DNA from: Parcubacteria group bacterium CG1_02_39_15
GTDB lineage: Bacteria > Patescibacteriota > Minisyncoccia > Minisyncoccales > Paceibacteraceae
Assembly (NCBI GenBank): GCA_001872265.1
Contig: MNWE01000032.1
Coordinates: 1-17,229, forward strand
Reading direction: 5' to 3'
Length of the DNA stretch: 17,229 nucleotides
Part shown: piece by piece, positions 13,659-17,229 of the stretch
Position numbering within the stretch: the stretch's first letter is position 1
Layout: each line of letters begins with the position of its first letter
The notes under the pieces: model-generated
Databases searched by the model: none
Seen by the model: the letters and a program-made list of their open reading frames with translations, nothing else
What the model was told of the DNA's origin: nothing
Program-made: the position numbers and the translations under genes

Positions 13659-16167
13659 ATTTTAAGATTTCTTTAACTTTATCAGTTTTTTCCCAGGTAA
13701 AATCCGGGTCTTTTTGGCCAAAGTGGCCAAAACAAGCGGTCTTTTGATAGATGGGTCGCAAAAGATCAAGCTGTTTGATTATTCCGCCCGGCGATAAATC
13801 AAAAATTTTGAAAGCGGCTTTTGCCAACTTATCGTCGGCTACTTTTCCGGTGCCAAAAGTATTTACGTCTATTGAAAGGGGTTTGACTCCGCCAATCACA
13901 TAGGACAATTCCGTCTGGCATTTTTCAGCGAGACCCGAGGCAACAATGTTTTTGGCGACATAGCGAGCCATATAAGCTGCTGACCTGTCAACTTTGGTCA
14001 GGTCTTTCCCTGAATTATGGCAAACAAATCCATTTGCTATAAATGTATGACATTGAGGAACAAAAAGGTCGTACACACGAGTAAATGAACAATTAATCGC
14101 TTCTACTCTATTATAAAAATGGCCCATCTTTTCTAAATATTGAAGGTATTGAAAATCTTTATTATTTTTAAATTTATTTTTATAGGCTCTTAAAAACTCC
14201 CCTAGTTTACTATAAGTAAGCTCTTTAGTGGCTTTACCTTGTGAGGCCCGGGTAAATCTAGCAACTTTACAAGGATCTTGAAAGTGCCGTTCTTGAGGAG
14301 TGAGTTTTTGAATGATTCTTTTTATTCTTTCTTTTTGATGCGGAAGTGCAAAATAATCTCTTTTCCTATTTAATTTTATTGAGCTTAAAATTTTTTGCTT
14401 TCTTTTAAGCCCGAAACCTATTTCTTTTTTAAAAATTTTACATGATTTACTTCCTTTAATGTGTAAAGTGTGTTCTATTCTTCTTGTGGTTTTTTCTTTT
14501 CCCATTATATAAAACTTTTTATCTACATTATTAATTTTTCCTATAGTAGAAAAAATTCCAAAATTTAATAAAAGCTGCTGAACCTGTTTTATTAGCCTCA
14601 ATGAAGTGGAGTATAGTCTTATATCTAAAGAATTAACATATCTTCCACCTATTCTTATACTTCCGTCAGTATCGAAAAGGCCACGTAGAAAAGCGGCCAT
14701 AGTCTCCTTAGGTGCTTGGAAAATACTCCAGGGAACTTCTTTTTCCCAGCTTCTTTTATAGCCTAATCCTAAATGTTCTAAGTATGCCCTCATTTCAACT
14801 CCCCCCATAAAGGCCCAGTGGCCATAAATTTTACCTTCTCTGTTGAATAATCTCTTATACAAATTTTGAACATTCTTTTTTTGATTTCCTTCGCAAACAC
14901 AAATCCAAATCCCTCCCCTATCCATACAATTTCCGTCGCCAATCAATAGTCCTAGTAAATAAGCATAATCTTCCGTTAATTTATTTGGATAAACAAATTT
15001 ATTTATTCTTCCTTCTCTTGTCCCTTTTCGATAGATGTACTTAAAATTACTCACATCTACTTTTTTACCAAATAATTTGTTTTTACATTGGATAGCAACA
15101 AAATCGCCTTTCTTTAATTCTTCTAAATTTCTCCAAGCATAATTTCCGTTTTCATCAATTATTCTAATTTTCTGATTTTCGGTCCCCTCTATTTCATATC
15201 CAGCTTGGGTTTTTACTTTTATTGTTTTCTTAAAACCATTATCATACCAAATTTTAGCTTTATGGGGATGAATATCTGTTTTGACAAAAATTTTATTTTT
15301 CATCTCCTTTTCCATATTTTTTATTTTTAAAAGCCCCTTTTCAGTATTTACTAAAGAATCTCCATGAATACAAAATGAGCCTCCGCCAATGGGAACTTGA
15401 GGACCGTAAGCGTCAACAACATTTTTTCTGCCGGTGGCTCCGGTGTCAGAAACCGGCCCGCCGATAACAAATCTTCCAGTGTTATTTATATATATTTCGG
15501 TTTGTTTGTCTAAAAAATTACGGCAAACGGGCTTAATTACCTGTTTTAAAACGTCTTCTCGTATCTTTTTTAAAGAGACGCTCGGGCTATGCTGGGCAGC
15601 CATGACTACCGAATCCAATCTTTTGGGTTTGTCCTCCTGATACTCTACTGTAACCTGGCTTTTTCCATCTGGTCTCAAGTAAGGCAAAATTTTCTTTTTT
15701 CTAACTTCAGTTAACCTTTTTGCCAATCTGTGAGATAAAAGAATTGGTAAGGGCATCAATTCCGGAGTTTCCTTACAGGCAAAACCAATGCTAATCCCCT
15801 GGTCGCCTGCGCCCTGTCTCTTATCAGCTGTTTTTCTGACTCCCCGAGCAATATCTGGAGATTGTTCATGAATAGTATTAAACACAGCCATTGTCCGGTA
15901 ATCAAATCCATATTCGGGCTTATCATAACCAATATCTTTAATCACTAGCCTGACCAAATTATTAATATCAACCCAAGTCCGAGTGGTAATTTCTCCGCCG
16001 ACTATCACATAGCCGTTGCCAATCATTACTTCGCACGCCACCCGGGCTGTTTTGTCATCTTTTAAAACGGCGTCTAGAACCGCATCGGCAATTTGGTCGG
16101 CCATTTTATCAACGTGGCCAATGGTAACCGACTCAGCTGTTAAAAATTTTATTACCGCCATAACCAT
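13648..16167 (-). CDS. metK: S-adenosylmethionine synthetase precursor interrupted by an intein
   Basis: An 839-aa continuous frame. Residues 1-265 and 719-839 together give a 386-aa MetK, the normal length; it makes SAM from Met and ATP. N-part motifs: ESVTIGHVDKMADQIADA (usual GHPDK has V for P), signature 1 GAGDQGISIGF, and MPLPILLSHRLA. C-part motifs: KVDRSAAYMARYVAKNIVASGLA, YVIGGVKPLSI, FGTGKV and YQKTACFGHFG. The second signature, GGGSF-SGKD, is split between Phe and Ser by a 453-aa insert. The frame stays open across the insert, so protein splicing is expected, with Ser as the +1 nucleophile. ATG at 16167 overlaps secD by 16 bp; an ATG two codons later is equally possible. The 3' end overlaps secF by 11 bp. 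Confidence 0.95.
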   Translation of the reverse strand: MVMAVIKFLTAESVTIGHVDKMADQIADAVLDAVLKDDKTARVACEVMIGNGYVIVGGEITTRTWVDINNLVRLVIKDIGYDKPEYGFDYRTMAVFNTIHEQSPDIARGVRKTADKRQGAGDQGISIGFACKETPELMPLPILLSHRLAKRLTEVRKKKILPYLRPDGKSQVTVEYQEDKPKRLDSVVMAAQHSPSVSLKKIREDVLKQVIKPVCRNFLDKQTEIYINNTGRFVIGGPVSDTGATGRKNVVDAYGPQVPIGGGSFCIHGDSLVNTEKGLLKIKNMEKEMKNKIFVKTDIHPHKAKIWYDNGFKKTIKVKTQAGYEIEGTENQKIRIIDENGNYAWRNLEELKKGDFVAIQCKNKLFGKKVDVSNFKYIYRKGTREGRINKFVYPNKLTEDYAYLLGLLIGDGNCMDRGGIWICVCEGNQKKNVQNLYKRLFNREGKIYGHWAFMGGVEMRAYLEHLGLGYKRSWEKEVPWSIFQAPKETMAAFLRGLFDTDGSIRIGGRYVNSLDIRLYSTSLRLIKQVQQLLLNFGIFSTIGKINNVDKKFYIMGKEKTTRRIEHTLHIKGSKSCKIFKKEIGFGLKRKQKILSSIKLNRKRDYFALPHQKERIKRIIQKLTPQERHFQDPCKVARFTRASQGKATKELTYSKLGEFLRAYKNKFKNNKDFQYLQYLEKMGHFYNRVEAINCSFTRVYDLFVPQCHTFIANGFVCHNSGKDLTKVDRSAAYMARYVAKNIVASGLAEKCQTELSYVIGGVKPLSIDVNTFGTGKVADDKLAKAAFKIFDLSPGGIIKQLDLLRPIYQKTACFGHFGQKDPDFTWEKTDKVKEILKYVH
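14014..15372 (-). mobile_element. MetK intein with LAGLIDADG homing endonuclease
   Basis: 453 residues, from Cys1 (codon 15372-15370) to Asn453 (14016-14014), followed by extein Ser+1. Block A is CIHGDSLV. Block B is GTENQKIRI (about 63-71); the usual TxxH histidine is Gln67 (CAG at 15172-15174). Two LAGLIDADG motifs, YLLGLLIGDG (138-147) and FLRGLFDTDG (228-237), both keep the catalytic acidic residues, so the endonuclease looks intact. Block F is VYDLFVPQCHTFIANGF, and block G ends VCHN. About 190 residues between the second motif and block F are lysine-rich and unassigned. The insert is visibly richer in A/T than the flanking metK exons, which fits horizontal acquisition. The insertion point is inside the MetK active-site signature, the kind of invariant target homing endonucleases use. 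Confidence 0.95.
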
Positions 16168-17229
16168 TTAACTCTCTCTAATTTTGTATTAATAAAACAC
16201 CGAAGAAAACTTTTGGTAATAATAATCGCTGAAAGCATGGAAATCAAAACTCCCAAACTTAGGGTAACTGCAAAACCTTTAATAAAGCTTGAGCCAAAGC
16301 TAAATAAAATTGCGGCTACCAAAAGAGTGGTCAGGTTTCCATCTCTAATCGCTGGCCAGGCCCGATTAAACCCCTCTTCTATCGCTTGGCCAAAGCTCTT
16401 TTCGCTCCTTAGCTCTTCCCTCATTCGAGAGAAAATCAAAACATTAGCATCAATAGCCATACCAACAGATAAAATAAAACCGCCGATGCCAGCCAAGGTT
16501 AAAGTAACCGGAATTAATTTAAAAATAGTTAAAACTAAAAGAGCATAAATTCCTAAAGCTAAAGCCGAAAGAATCCCGGGGAATCGATAAAAAAGAATCA
16601 TAAACAAAATTACAGCTAAAAACCCAATTGCTCCTGCCTCTAACGATTCTTTTAAAGAAATGCTGCCCAAAGTTGGTCCAACCGATTGCTGAGAAATTAA
16701 AGTAATGGGGACAGGCAAAGCGCCGGCATTCAAATTGCTAGCTAAGGATTTTGCTTCTTCTATAGTAAAGGTGCCAGTGATCTGAGCCTTTCCTCCGGAA
16801 ATTGCCTCTTGCACTACTGGAGCAGAAATTGGCAAGCCATCAATATAAATTGCCAATAACTTTCCGACGTTTTTTGAGGTCAGCTCTTCAAAAATTTTTG
16901 CCCCCTCGTCATTAAATTGCAATGAAACCAAGGATTTATAAGTGGTTTGGTCAAAACCCAGCTCGGCTTTCGTTAAATATTTCCCGGTTAAAGGAGTACT
17001 TTGAAAAGGCTCTTCAAGGCTTCCTTCTCCAGTTTCAAATGCTTTGCTATTTTGTTCCAAAATTTCCTGGTAATTTTCTTTTTGTTCTTTGAATTCCAAG
17101 TAAGGAGTCTGACCAATCATTTCAATTGCTTGGGCCGGATCTTTTATCCCGGCCAATTCAATAATCAACCTATAGTGGCCAGCTGCTTCTTGGACCTGCA
17201 CCACCGGCTCCTGGACTCCAAAAAGATTT
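16152..17229 (-). CDS. secD: Protein translocase subunit SecD (partial at the right edge)
   Basis: The frame continues beyond 17204 to the window edge without a stop (NLFGVQEPVVQVQEAAGHYR), so the N-terminus is outside the window. Visible are part of the P1 periplasmic domain (RLIIELAGIKDPAQAIEMIGQTPYLEF), the conserved VSLQFNDEGAKIFEELT and IYIDGLPISAPVVQEAISGGKAQITGTFT block, and LNAGALPVPI. Six membrane helices follow, with GMAIDANVLIFSRMREELR and the typical C-terminal AIIITKSFLR. With SecF it forms the export-driving RND complex. The stop overlaps the metK start by 16 bp, so secD, metK and secF are probably one transcript. Confidence 0.95.
   Translation of the reverse strand, partial: NLFGVQEPVVQVQEAAGHYRLIIELAGIKDPAQAIEMIGQTPYLEFKEQKENYQEILEQNSKAFETGEGSLEEPFQSTPLTGKYLTKAELGFDQTTYKSLVSLQFNDEGAKIFEELTSKNVGKLLAIYIDGLPISAPVVQEAISGGKAQITGTFTIEEAKSLASNLNAGALPVPITLISQQSVGPTLGSISLKESLEAGAIGFLAVILFMILFYRFPGILSALALGIYALLVLTIFKLIPVTLTLAGIGGFILSVGMAIDANVLIFSRMREELRSEKSFGQAIEEGFNRAWPAIRDGNLTTLLVAAILFSFGSSFIKGFAVTLSLGVLISMLSAIIITKSFLRCFINTKLERVKWLWR

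Noticed and set aside
14014..15372. Group I intron or fused extra domain as explanation of the metK insert.
   Set aside because: The insert is fully in frame, starts with Cys and ends HN before Ser, and carries intein blocks; no intron core is needed to explain it.
15434..15640. Plus-strand ORF opposite metK, and similar antisense ORFs opposite lepA, pgk, the ATPase and secD.
   Set aside because: All are antisense to strongly supported genes and resemble no protein; they follow from codon bias on the other strand.
1..17229. Alternative genetic code with UGA read as glycine (SR1/Gracilibacteria).
   Set aside because: TGA ends recJ and the sigma4-HARE gene at sensible places, no conserved residue falls on an in-frame TGA, and RF2 is present.
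1..17229. CRISPR array or insertion sequence.
   Set aside because: No regularly spaced repeats and no transposase or Cas reading frame are present in the window.

Overview
The window reads as a chromosomal piece of a genome-reduced bacterium of the Candidate Phyla Radiation (Patescibacteria), most likely Parcubacteria-like. The reasons are tightly packed genes that overlap by 4-25 bp, few clear Shine-Dalgarno sites, compact versions of household proteins (PGK 347 aa, RecJ-like 381 aa, RNase P RNA about 306 nt), and a TraD/HerA-type ATPase with a zinc ribbon beside a sigma-region-4/HARE-HTH protein, a pairing I associate with this radiation. UGA is a true stop here (recJ and the sigma4-HARE gene end in TGA), so the glycine-recoding CPR lineages are excluded. 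The phylum call is inference from gene content.

Left end (1-1100): the 5' part of prfB (release factor 2, minus strand) with a programmed +1 frameshift site, tRNA-Thr(CGT), tRNA-Gly(CCC), an FtsB/DivIC-like division protein whose stop codon lies inside the tRNA-Gly gene, and a divergent 34-residue membrane peptide. Next come lepA and murJ (1101-4498, minus, overlapping by 25 bp).

Centre (4499-6150): a lone plus-strand pyrB-like carbamoyltransferase gene. Its predicted promoter overlaps a divergent murJ promoter; it has a leader hairpin, a strong Shine-Dalgarno and an intrinsic terminator. It converges on rnpB (minus), which has a near-consensus promoter preceded by a 32-bp perfect palindrome.

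Right part (6154-12713, minus): a probable operon running from a sigma4-HARE regulator through a membrane-anchored protein, a TraD/HerA-like ATPase, pgk and recJ to rnhA. A promoter-like sequence lies directly after secF.

Right end (12759-17229, minus): secD, metK and secF overlap in one operon. metK is the most striking gene: a 453-residue intein with LAGLIDADG endonuclease motifs sits inside the active-site signature GGG-S-F/S-G-K-D. Splicing would restore a normal 386-aa SAM synthetase. The intein's block B histidine is replaced by Gln.

Small palindromic elements with similar hairpins occur inside the prfB coding region and beside rnpB; a third, different hairpin lies at the 3' end of lepA.
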